From NCBI GenBank assembly GCA_029262355.1, contig JAJCZO010000336.1, forward strand, positions 1 to 64,000: a stretch of DNA of 64,000 nt. Direction: 5' to 3'. Position 1 is the stretch's first letter. Each line of letters opens with the position of its first letter. This document shows, piece after piece, positions 39,587 to 47,382 of this stretch. The position numbers and the translations under genes were made by a program. The notes beneath the pieces are model-generated. The model was not told where the DNA came from. It saw only the letters and a program-made list of their open reading frames with translations, and searched no databases. The stretch comes from Deltaproteobacteria bacterium. Lineage in GTDB: Bacteria; Desulfobacterota; Binatia; UBA12015.

Positions 39587-41257
39587 CTAGCTACGACTCG
39601 AAGCACGAATGTACTTCCGGCTGAGCGGGGACAGGTCGGTCCGGCCGATCATGACTTCGATCAGGCAGAATCGGTCGCTCTTCTCAGCCTTCTCCAACGC
39701 CGCGAGCAGATCCGGCCCGGTGGTGACCCGCATTCCCTCGCCGCCCCACAGCTGGGCGAGCTCCGCGTACGGCCAAGGCGGGATCTCGAGAATGGCCTGG
39801 CGCTTCACGACGGGTCGAAAAATGCCCCAACCACCGTTGTTCATCAGAAGGATGATGGGGCGAATCCCATGCTTCGGGGCGTGGGCAATCTCGGGGCCGG
39901 TCATCTGGAAGGCCCCGTCGCCGCACAAAACGATCGGCCTCTTCCCCGTACCGATCTCGATTCCCATCGCCCCCGGAACACCGAAACCCATCGAGGCGTA
40001 GAACCCCTGCGCGAAGTACGCCGCGTTGCCCCCCACGCGAACGTCGGCCCCAGCAAAGAGCATGTCGCCAGCCTCTGCCACGACAACGAAGTCACGCCGG
40101 CCCTCGAGAAAGTGGTTCAGAACGTGAAGCGCCTCCCCGACCTTCACCGTCGCCGTGCCAGTCGACCTTCCGTCCACCTTCCAATTGGCAAGCCACTTCG
40201 GCGCCGGCGGCAGGTTGTCGTAGTAGGTGATCGCCTCCTTGTGACGCTTGAGCTTCTCGTCGAGCAACCCCCGAGCGAACGCGCGCAAGGAAACGTCGGA
40301 GTACGAGTGCAGGCTCACCTCGACGCGCTTGTCGAGTGCCCGAATCGACCGATCGCCCGACCGAGGTCGGGGGAACGAGCCGAGGTCGGTCGGCAAGCAA
40401 CCGAGTTCGAGCACCAGGTCCGCGTCGCCCACGCGTTTGCGCGCGGCCTTCGGGCTGTGCGTTCCGATGACCCCCATGTACAGGGGGTGGTCCATCGGAA
40501 CGGCGCCCTTCGCGAGAATCGGCGTCATCACGGGGGCGCCAATGCGCTCACAGAGAGCCAGCACCTCCTTCTGCGCCTTGAAGCGAAACGTCTCGATGCC
40601 CACGAAGACGAGCGGCTTCTTCGCCTTATTGAGGCGCACGGCCGTCTCGCGTGCGGCCTCCTTCACCTTCGCCGCGTTGGACCGCTCCATCTCGAGCGGC
40701 GAACCCGCCTTTCGAAGAGATGCGGGCACCTTGATCTTCACATCCACCATGTCCCGGTGGATCTCGAGATACCCCGGCCGCTGCTCACGCCAGAGTGTCC
40801 GGACGACCTCGTCGATCTTCTCGGCCGCAGTCCGCAAATCATCGATCGTCTCGGCAGCAACGGTCACTTCCCGATAGATGCGAAGCTGCGACTCGATGGC
40901 GCGCGCTTGATGGTGAATCAATGTCCCGTGCTTGTACTCCTGCTCGCCGGGCCCACCGCTCACCACCAGAATCGGAACGTGTTCGGCGTAGGAGCCGGCG
41001 ACGCTGTTCACCATGTTGTGCCCGCCGGCGCCGTAGGTGACACAAGCAACCCCGAGCGAGCCGGTCGCGCGCGCGTACCCATCGGCCGCGAAGCCAACCG
41101 CCGGCTCGTGCGAGAACGTGATCATCTTCTGGTGACGCTCGCCCAGCCGGTCGAACAGCCGCAGAACCAGATCCCCGGGAATCCCAAAGATCTGGGACAC
41201 CCCAGCACGCTCCAGGTACTTCGCGAGGAACTCGCCCAAAGCCATCGTGGACTGCAT
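39587..41257 (-). CDS. Thiamine-diphosphate-dependent 2-oxoacid decarboxylase
   Basis: This 556-residue protein has the pyruvate-decarboxylase-family layout. The Pyr domain has the catalytic Glu51 in HEPAVGFAADGYARA, and the His-His pair of decarboxylases is present (TLIHHQ, 115-116). A middle domain follows, and the PP domain has CGDGAFQMTGPEI and NNGGWGIF, the GDG-N motif that binds Mg-ThDP. Members decarboxylate pyruvate, branched-chain 2-oxoacids, indolepyruvate or phenylpyruvate to aldehydes. The HH pair favours decarboxylase over acetolactate synthase. Exact substrate is uncertain. Confidence 0.85.
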   Translation of the reverse strand: MQSTMALGEFLAKYLERAGVSQIFGIPGDLVLRLFDRLGERHQKMITFSHEPAVGFAADGYARATGSLGVACVTYGAGGHNMVNSVAGSYAEHVPILVVSGGPGEQEYKHGTLIHHQARAIESQLRIYREVTVAAETIDDLRTAAEKIDEVVRTLWREQRPGYLEIHRDMVDVKIKVPASLRKAGSPLEMERSNAAKVKEAARETAVRLNKAKKPLVFVGIETFRFKAQKEVLALCERIGAPVMTPILAKGAVPMDHPLYMGVIGTHSPKAARKRVGDADLVLELGCLPTDLGSFPRPRSGDRSIRALDKRVEVSLHSYSDVSLRAFARGLLDEKLKRHKEAITYYDNLPPAPKWLANWKVDGRSTGTATVKVGEALHVLNHFLEGRRDFVVVAEAGDMLFAGADVRVGGNAAYFAQGFYASMGFGVPGAMGIEIGTGKRPIVLCGDGAFQMTGPEIAHAPKHGIRPIILLMNNGGWGIFRPVVKRQAILEIPPWPYAELAQLWGGEGMRVTTGPDLLAALEKAEKSDRFCLIEVMIGRTDLSPLSRKYIRASSRS

Positions 41258-41303
41258 GAGACCAGGGTACTCCGTTCGCGCGGGTCCGACGACAGTGCGC
41301 GCG

Positions 41304-41984
41304 CTACTTCACCCGCACGACGAGAAGGGCGTCGGTGTGTTGCACGACGTCGACGCGGTCTTCGAGCTCGGCCTGGTACGCGCGCCACACACCTGGGAAG
41401 TCTGCATCCTCGATCTCACAGTCGTGCATCGCGATCAGACCGCCGGCGCGCACCAGGGGAAGGAACGCCCGGATGTCCGCACGAACCGACGCTTCATCGT
41501 GCGCTCCGTCGATGAAAACCATCCGCAGCAGAACCCCTCGGCGAGCGAGCTCCGCCGCTCCATCAACCGACGACATCACCAGCGGCACGACTCGATCTTC
41601 AACCCCGCCGGCCGCAATGTTCGCGAGAAACCCGTCGAGCGTGCTTCCTTCTGCGGCGAGGAGCTCTCGATGTTGGTCCTCGTCGCTACCGACGTGGTGA
41701 TCGATCGCCCAAACCTTCGCGCCGCTCGCGTCCGCCTCGTTCAGAGCACGGGCCAGAAGGATCGTCGAGCGCCCCTTCCACGAGCCAACTTCAGCAATGT
41801 CCCCCGGGCCGCCTGCCGTCACTGCCGCCCGATACAAGGATCGCAGCTCGTCCTTGGTGGACCACCCGGGAACCGTCCACGCCCACAGCATGGCGGCCTC
41901 CGCCCCGTTGCCCCGCATCCACTGCACGCGAGACCGTACCCGCCGACCAACGTCGCGGACCTCGGCTTCCAACGACCCAAACAA
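41304..41984 (-). CDS. Class I SAM-dependent methyltransferase (Methyltransf_24/CmcI-like)
   Basis: This 226-residue cytosolic protein starts at TTG 41984. Motif I is DIAEVGSWKGRSTILLARAL, the acidic SAM-ribose loop follows at VWAIDHHVGSDE, and FIDGAHDEASVRADI with LIAMHDCE gives the metal-binding O-methyltransferase-like pattern. Similar proteins methylate hydroxyls in sugar or macrolide pathways. No neighbouring pathway fixes the acceptor. It shares a divergent 85-nt promoter region with the LLM gene at 42070. Confidence 0.8.
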   Translation of the reverse strand: MFGSLEAEVRDVGRRVRSRVQWMRGNGAEAAMLWAWTVPGWSTKDELRSLYRAAVTAGGPGDIAEVGSWKGRSTILLARALNEADASGAKVWAIDHHVGSDEDQHRELLAAEGSTLDGFLANIAAGGVEDRVVPLVMSSVDGAAELARRGVLLRMVFIDGAHDEASVRADIRAFLPLVRAGGLIAMHDCEIEDADFPGVWRAYQAELEDRVDVVQHTDALLVVRVK

Positions 41985-42069
41985 GGCGCTGGCCTATCCC
42001 CTCGGCGTAATCCGCACAACTCGCACCCTCCTCTTCTTCTCGACGGGCCACTGCGTTAGGAGGACGAGT

Positions 42070-43083
42070 ATGAAGCTCGATGCCGGACTTGCCGCCTCGC
42101 TCAAGGACGTCCCCGCAGCTGCTCGCGCCGCAGAAGAGACCGGATTCGATGCGCTGTGGTCCGCCGAGACCGGCCACGACCCGTACCTGCCTCTGCTGCT
42201 CGCCGCCGAGCACACGGAGCGGATCAAGCTGGGGACCGCGATTGCGGTCGCGTTCCCTCGCAGTCCGCTGATTCACGCCATGACGGCGTGGGATCTGCAG
42301 GCCGCCTCGGACGGTCGATTCATCCTCGGCCTCGGCACTCAAGTGAAAGGACACAACGAACGCCGGTTTGGCATCAAGTGGGAGTCGCCGGGACCCCGAC
42401 TACGCGAGATGATCCAGATGATTCGCGCAGCGTGGGACTGCTTTCAGAACGGCACCAAGCCCAGCTTCGAAGGAAAGTTCTACCGCTTCACACTGATGAC
42501 GCCGTTCTTCCAGCCCCAGCCGATCGAGCACCCGAGCATTCCGATCTACATCGCTGGCGTAAACGACTACATGTGCCGCCTCGCGGGCGAGCTCTGCGAC
42601 GGGTTCCACGTGCACCCATTGAACTCCGTCAAGTACATTCGAGAATTCGTCCAACCGAGGATCGCCGCCGGGGCCGCCAAGGCCCGCCGGCCCGCGAGCG
42701 CCTGCAAACTCACGAGTTCGGTCTTCGTCATCGCGGGCGACACGCCCGAAGAGCAAGAGCCGATCCGCCAAATGGTGCGTCAGCAGATCTCCTTCTACGC
42801 CTCCACACCGCCCTACCGGCCCATCCTGGAGACACACGGATGGGGCGAGGTCGGTCCGCGCCTGACCGAGAAGGCCCGCGCCGGCGATTGGGGTGGGATG
42901 TCCGAGCTCGTCACGCAAGAGATGATCGAGGCATTCGCCGTCACCGGGCGGTGGGATGACGTCGCCGATCTGGTCAAGAAGAAGTACGACGGCCTCCTCG
43001 ATCACCTCAGCTTCTACCTTCCCCCGTCGAAGAACGATGCCCCCGAGCGTTGGCGCGAGATCGCTCGGGCGTTCAACGACTAG
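42070..43083 (+). CDS. LLM-class F420-dependent oxidoreductase, cytosolic
   Basis: ATG 42070 is fixed by a strong AGGAGG six bases upstream, so the longer open frame from 41797 is not used. The 337-residue luciferase-like barrel shows GLAASLKDVPAAARAAEETG, LWSAETGHDPYLPLLL, KLGTAIAVAFPRSPL, MTAWDLQAASDGRFILGLG and PIYIAGVNDYMCRLAGELC. The layout matches the TIGR03617-type F420-dependent subgroup. Unlike the gene at 24080 it has no signal peptide. Substrate unknown. Its TAG stop shares the tetranucleotide CTAG with the stop of the convergent HAD gene. Confidence 0.88.
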   Translation: MKLDAGLAASLKDVPAAARAAEETGFDALWSAETGHDPYLPLLLAAEHTERIKLGTAIAVAFPRSPLIHAMTAWDLQAASDGRFILGLGTQVKGHNERRFGIKWESPGPRLREMIQMIRAAWDCFQNGTKPSFEGKFYRFTLMTPFFQPQPIEHPSIPIYIAGVNDYMCRLAGELCDGFHVHPLNSVKYIREFVQPRIAAGAAKARRPASACKLTSSVFVIAGDTPEEQEPIRQMVRQQISFYASTPPYRPILETHGWGEVGPRLTEKARAGDWGGMSELVTQEMIEAFAVTGRWDDVADLVKKKYDGLLDHLSFYLPPSKNDAPERWREIARAFND

Positions 43084-43718
43084 AGGATCCGCGGCAAGGT
43101 CGGCAGTAGGTCGGGGAGAGCGCGAAGCTCCTCGATCCGGGTGTGATGTTCGACGGACCCACCGACGCCGATGAAGCGCATCCGTGCCGCCTCCGCCGCG
43201 GCGAGGTCACCCGGCGAGTCGCCGACGTACACGGCGGCGTGCGCCTCCACTCCGAGGCCTTCGAGGCAGTGGACCAACATGTCGGGCGCCGGCTTCGGAC
43301 GCGGCACGTCGCGAATGCCCACCACCATCTCGAACAACGGCGCGAGCTCGAAGTGGGCCAGCAAGTCCGGAATGGTCGCGCCTCGGTTCGTCGCCATCGC
43401 CGTCCGGTAGTGTTCGCGCAGCCACCGTAGGGTCTCGAACAGCTCGGACACCGGCTCGAGACGTGCCAGAAACGGCGTGTAGTCGGTCGCGTACGCGGCC
43501 GTCATCGCCTCCGACAGTCGCTGCGGGTCTTCTCCGAAGAGCCATTCCATGATCTGGGGCGTCGCCATTCGGTGCGCGTGGCCGCGCCCTTCTTCGTTGA
43601 GCTCGGGCTGACCGAGACGCTCGAGAACGGCGTTGTAGAACGCGACGTTCGCTTCGAACGACTCGAACAACACGCCATCGCAATCGAGGATGACGAGCGA
43701 GCCGGACGACGGCTTCAA
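43080..43718 (-). CDS. HAD-superfamily phosphatase (phosphoglycolate-phosphatase-like)
   Basis: This 212-residue protein has HAD motif I VILDCDGVLFESF (nucleophile DxD), a helical C1 cap, motif II Thr in AMATNRGATIPDL, Lys in PRPKPAPDML and motif IV VYVGDSPGDLAAAEAA. It removes phosphate from a small metabolite in the cytosol. It is last in an operon after the sulfotransferase and FGGY-kinase genes, and its ATG overlaps the kinase stop (ATGA), so its substrate may relate to the kinase product. Confidence 0.88.
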   Translation of the reverse strand: MKPSSGSLVILDCDGVLFESFEANVAFYNAVLERLGQPELNEEGRGHAHRMATPQIMEWLFGEDPQRLSEAMTAAYATDYTPFLARLEPVSELFETLRWLREHYRTAMATNRGATIPDLLAHFELAPLFEMVVGIRDVPRPKPAPDMLVHCLEGLGVEAHAAVYVGDSPGDLAAAEAARMRFIGVGGSVEHHTRIEELRALPDLLPTLPRIL

Positions 43719-45160
43719 GCACCCGCCTCGCGCACGAGAGCGACGCGACGCGCCCAGGTTTCCCAGCGCGTGGCGCGTTCATCCGCACCCATCCGCGGCT
43801 CGAAGGTCCTGCCCGGAGACCATCTCGCTGCGACGTCCGCATCGGTCCAGAGACCGGTTGCGCGTCCTGCGAGATAGGCCGCCCCGAGAACCGCAGAGTC
43901 GAGCATCGCGGGGCTCTCGACGACCGCGCCACTCGCGTCGGCGAGGAACTCCAAAAGGAGTCCGTTCGCTGCCGCGCCCCCGTCTACGCGCAGCGTGGAT
44001 GGCGCGGAACCACCCGCCAGTGCAACGAGAGCTTCCGCAGACCGCCACGCGACGCCTTCGAGCGCGGCTCGCGCCAAATGCGCTCGACCGGTGCCCCGAG
44101 AAACACCCCCGATGAGCGCCCGTGTTCCGGTGTCCAGGTACGGGGAGCCCAAGCCTTGCAGCGACGGCACGACCCACACTCCGTCGGTCGAATCGACAGA
44201 ACGCGCGAGTCCCTCGAGAGCCGTCAGGTCGGACACGATGCCGAGCCCGTCGCGCAGCCACTGCGCGGTCGCACCCGCAGTGATGACGGTGGCCTCGAAG
44301 CAGAAGGACCGAATGCCATCCAACGACCAGAGGACGAGCGGGTACGATCCCTCGGGCGGCGCACCGAGCTCTGTGCCCGCGTTTCGATCGAGCATGCCCG
44401 ACGTGCCCAGCGTGAGTTTGAGGTCATCCTGCCGGTGACACGCCAGTGCGTACATCGACGCATGCTGGTCACCCGAGAGGGACGCGATCGGCACCGCTGC
44501 ACCGAAGGCCTCGACCGATGTCTCACCGAGTACGCCGGAGGTCTGCACCTGCTCGGGAAGCCACGCCGAATCCAAGCCCAGAGCCTCCACGCAGCGCTCG
44601 TCCCACCCTCCGTTCATGAAATCGTAGATGCCACTTACCGAGAGGTTCGAGTGATCCGAGGCGTGAGCCCCACCGCCCGACAGACAGAACGCGAGCCACG
44701 AATCCACGGTACCTACACGAAGCTTCTCGCGCGGAACGTCGGCGCCGTGGTTGCGAACGAGCCACTCGTACTTCGACGCGGCCGCCATCGGAATCACGAA
44801 GATGCCGTGGCCGAGAAGCTCCTCACACCGAGCCGTCGTGCGCTGGTCCTGCCAACCGATGATGGGCCCGTGCGGCCGACCGCCTTCGTCGAACAACGCC
44901 CCCGACCCGCGCTGATTCGTGATCCCGACGGCGGCCAGGTCGCCCGGCGAGAGACCGGCTGCCTCGAGCGCCTTCGCGATGACTTCGCGGGTGCGTTGCC
45001 AGATCTCACCGGGATCGTGCTCGACCCATCCGGGGTGCGGAAACGCCTGTCCCACCTCGACGTACGCGCTTCCGGCGACCGTGCCACTAGCGTGCACGAC
45101 GGCGGCTCGAACTCCCGTCGTCCCCTCGTCGATTCCGAGAACGTGTTCCTTGGCCGACAC
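43715..45160 (-). CDS. FGGY-family carbohydrate kinase, glycerol-kinase-like
   Basis: This kinase of about 481 residues has two actin-like domains: VLGIDEGTTGVRAAVV (phosphate 1), IIGWQDQRTTARC with the substrate Arg, SGDQHASMYALAC, LTLGTSGML and the ATP-binding STLRVDGGAAANGLLLEFLAD. Motifs are closest to glycerol kinase, which makes sn-glycerol-3-phosphate, the substrate of the GlpD at 5830, but other polyol kinases share them. GTG 45160 has GGGAGG upstream; a TTG at 45196 extends the frame. It sits between a sulfotransferase and a HAD phosphatase. Confidence 0.8.
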   Translation of the reverse strand: MSAKEHVLGIDEGTTGVRAAVVHASGTVAGSAYVEVGQAFPHPGWVEHDPGEIWQRTREVIAKALEAAGLSPGDLAAVGITNQRGSGALFDEGGRPHGPIIGWQDQRTTARCEELLGHGIFVIPMAAASKYEWLVRNHGADVPREKLRVGTVDSWLAFCLSGGGAHASDHSNLSVSGIYDFMNGGWDERCVEALGLDSAWLPEQVQTSGVLGETSVEAFGAAVPIASLSGDQHASMYALACHRQDDLKLTLGTSGMLDRNAGTELGAPPEGSYPLVLWSLDGIRSFCFEATVITAGATAQWLRDGLGIVSDLTALEGLARSVDSTDGVWVVPSLQGLGSPYLDTGTRALIGGVSRGTGRAHLARAALEGVAWRSAEALVALAGGSAPSTLRVDGGAAANGLLLEFLADASGAVVESPAMLDSAVLGAAYLAGRATGLWTDADVAARWSPGRTFEPRMGADERATRWETWARRVALVREAGA

Positions 45161-45196
45161 GAAGGGAACCCTGCCTCCCAGCACCGCCGGGCGCAA

Positions 45197-45997
45197 CTAC
45201 CTCAAGCGAGCCAGGTACCGACGGGTCTTCCAGCCGTACCGCAACGTACGGTCGATCTCTCGGAGCCAACCCGGAGTCCGCGAGCGCCGGGGACCCGCGC
45301 TCGGTTCGACGCCGTCGAGCGCTCCGAGCCACGCGTCGTCCGGCTCGTAGCCACGCTCGACCAACAGACGCGGGAGGTCCGGGTTCCCTGCGAGTTCCGC
45401 CTTCAGCCGACCGAGGTCCTCGTGCCACGCGGAGATGCGGTCGGTCTGTGCGGGGCGGACACCCCCCAAGGCCAAGACCCCTGTTTCAGTTGGCGCTGCG
45501 GTGTCGTGAAAGCGCGCAAACGATCCGGTGGGCGACAAGAAGGAGAGCCGCGCTGCGATCTCCGACTGCACGCGGTCCGGTTCCTCGACCAGACGCTCGA
45601 AGCGCACGGAGACGAACCGAGCGTGTTCGCGGAGCCGGTCCGCAGCCTCCTCGCACGCCTTCCACGTTCCAAAGTCACTCAAGTAGTGGTCGGGACGGCC
45701 GGCGTGGCGACTCGTGACCACCGAGCGTGGGTCACGGACCGTGTAGAGAACGAAGAGGTTCTCATCGCGCCGGAGAATCGAATCCAGTCGTAGGATGTCG
45801 AGGGGCTTCTTGCTCAGGAACGTGCGTGCGCCGGGCGGCGGGGGGTCGAACAACGACTGCTCGCGCTCGCACCGCGCGTCGAAGGCAAAACCCGCCGTCA
45901 TCATCTCCAGCAGGAGCGTCGTGCCACTGCGCTCACAACCGACGATGTGCACCCGACGCCTTGCGTTGCCGGATCGAGTTCCTGATATCGCTGCCAT
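45197..45997 (-). CDS. Sulfotransferase-family protein
   Basis: This protein of about 266 residues begins at ATG 45997 (MAAISGTRSGNARRRVHIVG). The PAPS 5'-phosphosulfate loop is VGCERSGTTLLLEMM and the 3'-phosphate-binding strand is LYTVRDPRSVVTSR, followed by VSVRFERLVEEPDRV. This combination defines bacterial P-loop sulfotransferases that move sulfate from PAPS to a carbohydrate or lipid hydroxyl. It heads the kinase/HAD operon. The acceptor may be a polyol- or sugar-containing molecule, which is inference. Confidence 0.85.
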   Translation of the reverse strand: MAAISGTRSGNARRRVHIVGCERSGTTLLLEMMTAGFAFDARCEREQSLFDPPPPGARTFLSKKPLDILRLDSILRRDENLFVLYTVRDPRSVVTSRHAGRPDHYLSDFGTWKACEEAADRLREHARFVSVRFERLVEEPDRVQSEIAARLSFLSPTGSFARFHDTAAPTETGVLALGGVRPAQTDRISAWHEDLGRLKAELAGNPDLPRLLVERGYEPDDAWLGALDGVEPSAGPRRSRTPGWLREIDRTLRYGWKTRRYLARLR

Positions 45998-46125
45998 TCT
46001 ACCCCAACCCCGATGACTCGAGAGGTTCTGGCACGGCGATCGGAGAAGGCAAGGAGCCTCGACGGGGGCGCGGCCGTGCGCGTCGTGCGGCTGCACCCGA
46101 GAAGCCGATCTCGTACGCTAGGAGC

Positions 46126-46806
46126 GTGACCCAGCATCTCCTCCTGTTCGACATCGACGGCACGCTCATACACGCGGACGGCGCCGGCCGGGTCGCACTC
46201 ACCCGAGCGCTGGCCTCCGAGTTCGGCATCCCGGATCCCCGCATCCACGGCGGCTTCGCAGGCAGGACCGACCGGGCCATCGCCTCGGCCGCCCTCACGA
46301 GCCACGGACTGGAGGCGAGCGAGGAAGGGTTCGCGCGTTACGCTGCTGCCTACTTGACGCATCTCCCCGACACGCTCCTGGAGCGCCCGGGCCGCGTTCT
46401 GCCCGGCGCGAAAGAGCTCGTGCACGCGCTCGCGAGTCGTCCCGATGTCGTCCTCGCCGTTCTCACGGGGAACTTCGAGAGAGCGGCTCGCCTGAAGCTG
46501 GCCCACTTCGAGCTCGACTCGTTCTTCCTCGACGCGGGCGGCTTCGGAGACCACCACCACGACCGCAACGACGTTGCGCGGGCGGCTGAGCACGCGCTCG
46601 CCGCGCACGTAGGCGACGACGCGATCCTGTGGGTCATCGGCGACACCCCGAACGACGTCCGGTGCGCACGCGCTATAGGGGCGAGGGCGGTCGCGGTTGC
46701 CGCCGGTTTCTCGACGCGAGAAGAACTCGAAGCCGCCGAGCCCGACCATCTTCTCGATGACCTTTGCGATGTCGAGCGGTTCCTCGCCTTGCTCGACGAG
46801 ACCTGA
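46126..46806 (+). CDS. HAD-superfamily hydrolase (Gph-like)
   Basis: GTG 46126 follows AGGAG closely; the long open frame upstream is not coding. The 226-residue protein has motif I LLLFDIDGTLIHADGAGR, a four-helix C1 cap, motif II VLAVLTGNFERAARLKL and motif IV ILWVIGDTPNDVRCARAIGA. GDTPxDVxCA matches phosphoglycolate-phosphatase-type enzymes. Substrate unproven. It is divergent from the sulfotransferase operon and 56 nt upstream of the NUDIX gene. Confidence 0.87.
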   Translation: MTQHLLLFDIDGTLIHADGAGRVALTRALASEFGIPDPRIHGGFAGRTDRAIASAALTSHGLEASEEGFARYAAAYLTHLPDTLLERPGRVLPGAKELVHALASRPDVVLAVLTGNFERAARLKLAHFELDSFFLDAGGFGDHHHDRNDVARAAEHALAAHVGDDAILWVIGDTPNDVRCARAIGARAVAVAAGFSTREELEAAEPDHLLDDLCDVERFLALLDET

Positions 46807-46862
46807 GCGACGGGTCGAGATTCTGAATTGTCCACCTTGCGCGGCGCCGGCAAGATGGGGCG

Positions 46863-47372
46863 ATGTCCGCACCCGACTCTTCGAACTTTCGCCGCGTGAT
46901 TCCGGACGGCGACGACCGGTTGCGCCGCGTCTGCGGCGACTGCGGCTTCATCGACTACCAGAACCCGAAGGTGGTCGTCGGCGCGATCGTGACCTTCGAA
47001 GACCAGATCCTGCTCTGCCGACGCGCGATCCCGCCTCGGGTTGGCTACTTGACGCATCCGGCGGGACACCTGGAGCGCGGCGAGACCGCGGAAGAGGGCG
47101 CCATTCGCGAATGTTGGGAAGAAGCGCGCGCTCGAATCCAGATTCACTCCCTCATCGGCGTCCACTCGACTCCCGAAGCCGGGGTGGTCGAGATCATTTT
47201 CGGGGCACGCATGATGGAGGCGGCCTTCGGGCCGGGCCCCGAGAGCCAAGATGTCGCTCTCTACCGACTCGACGCCGTTCCCCTGGGGGAGCTCGCCTTT
47301 CCGACGACCCGGTGGGGACTCGAACGCGCCATCCCGGCAGCAGTCCCCAGGTGGCACGCCGCGAACGCTTGA
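46863..47372 (+). CDS. NUDIX hydrolase with zinc ribbon
   Basis: This 169-residue protein has an N-terminal zinc-ribbon piece (RRVCGDCGFIDYQNPKVVVG) like NADH pyrophosphatases. The Nudix box is GHLERGETAEEGAIRECWEE, with the expected Gly, Glu, REUxEE residues that bind Mg2+. It hydrolyses a nucleoside diphosphate linked to another moiety, most likely NADH/ADP-sugar type. It shares strand with the upstream HAD gene and converges on the DUF3604 lipoprotein with a 10-nt gap. Confidence 0.87.
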   Translation: MSAPDSSNFRRVIPDGDDRLRRVCGDCGFIDYQNPKVVVGAIVTFEDQILLCRRAIPPRVGYLTHPAGHLERGETAEEGAIRECWEEARARIQIHSLIGVHSTPEAGVVEIIFGARMMEAAFGPGPESQDVALYRLDAVPLGELAFPTTRWGLERAIPAAVPRWHAANA

Positions 47373-47382
47373 GGGCGGAGCG

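Noticed and set aside
39578-41515. 645-residue open frame on the plus strand
   Set aside because: Antisense to the TPP decarboxylase and the methyltransferase; no recognisable protein features.
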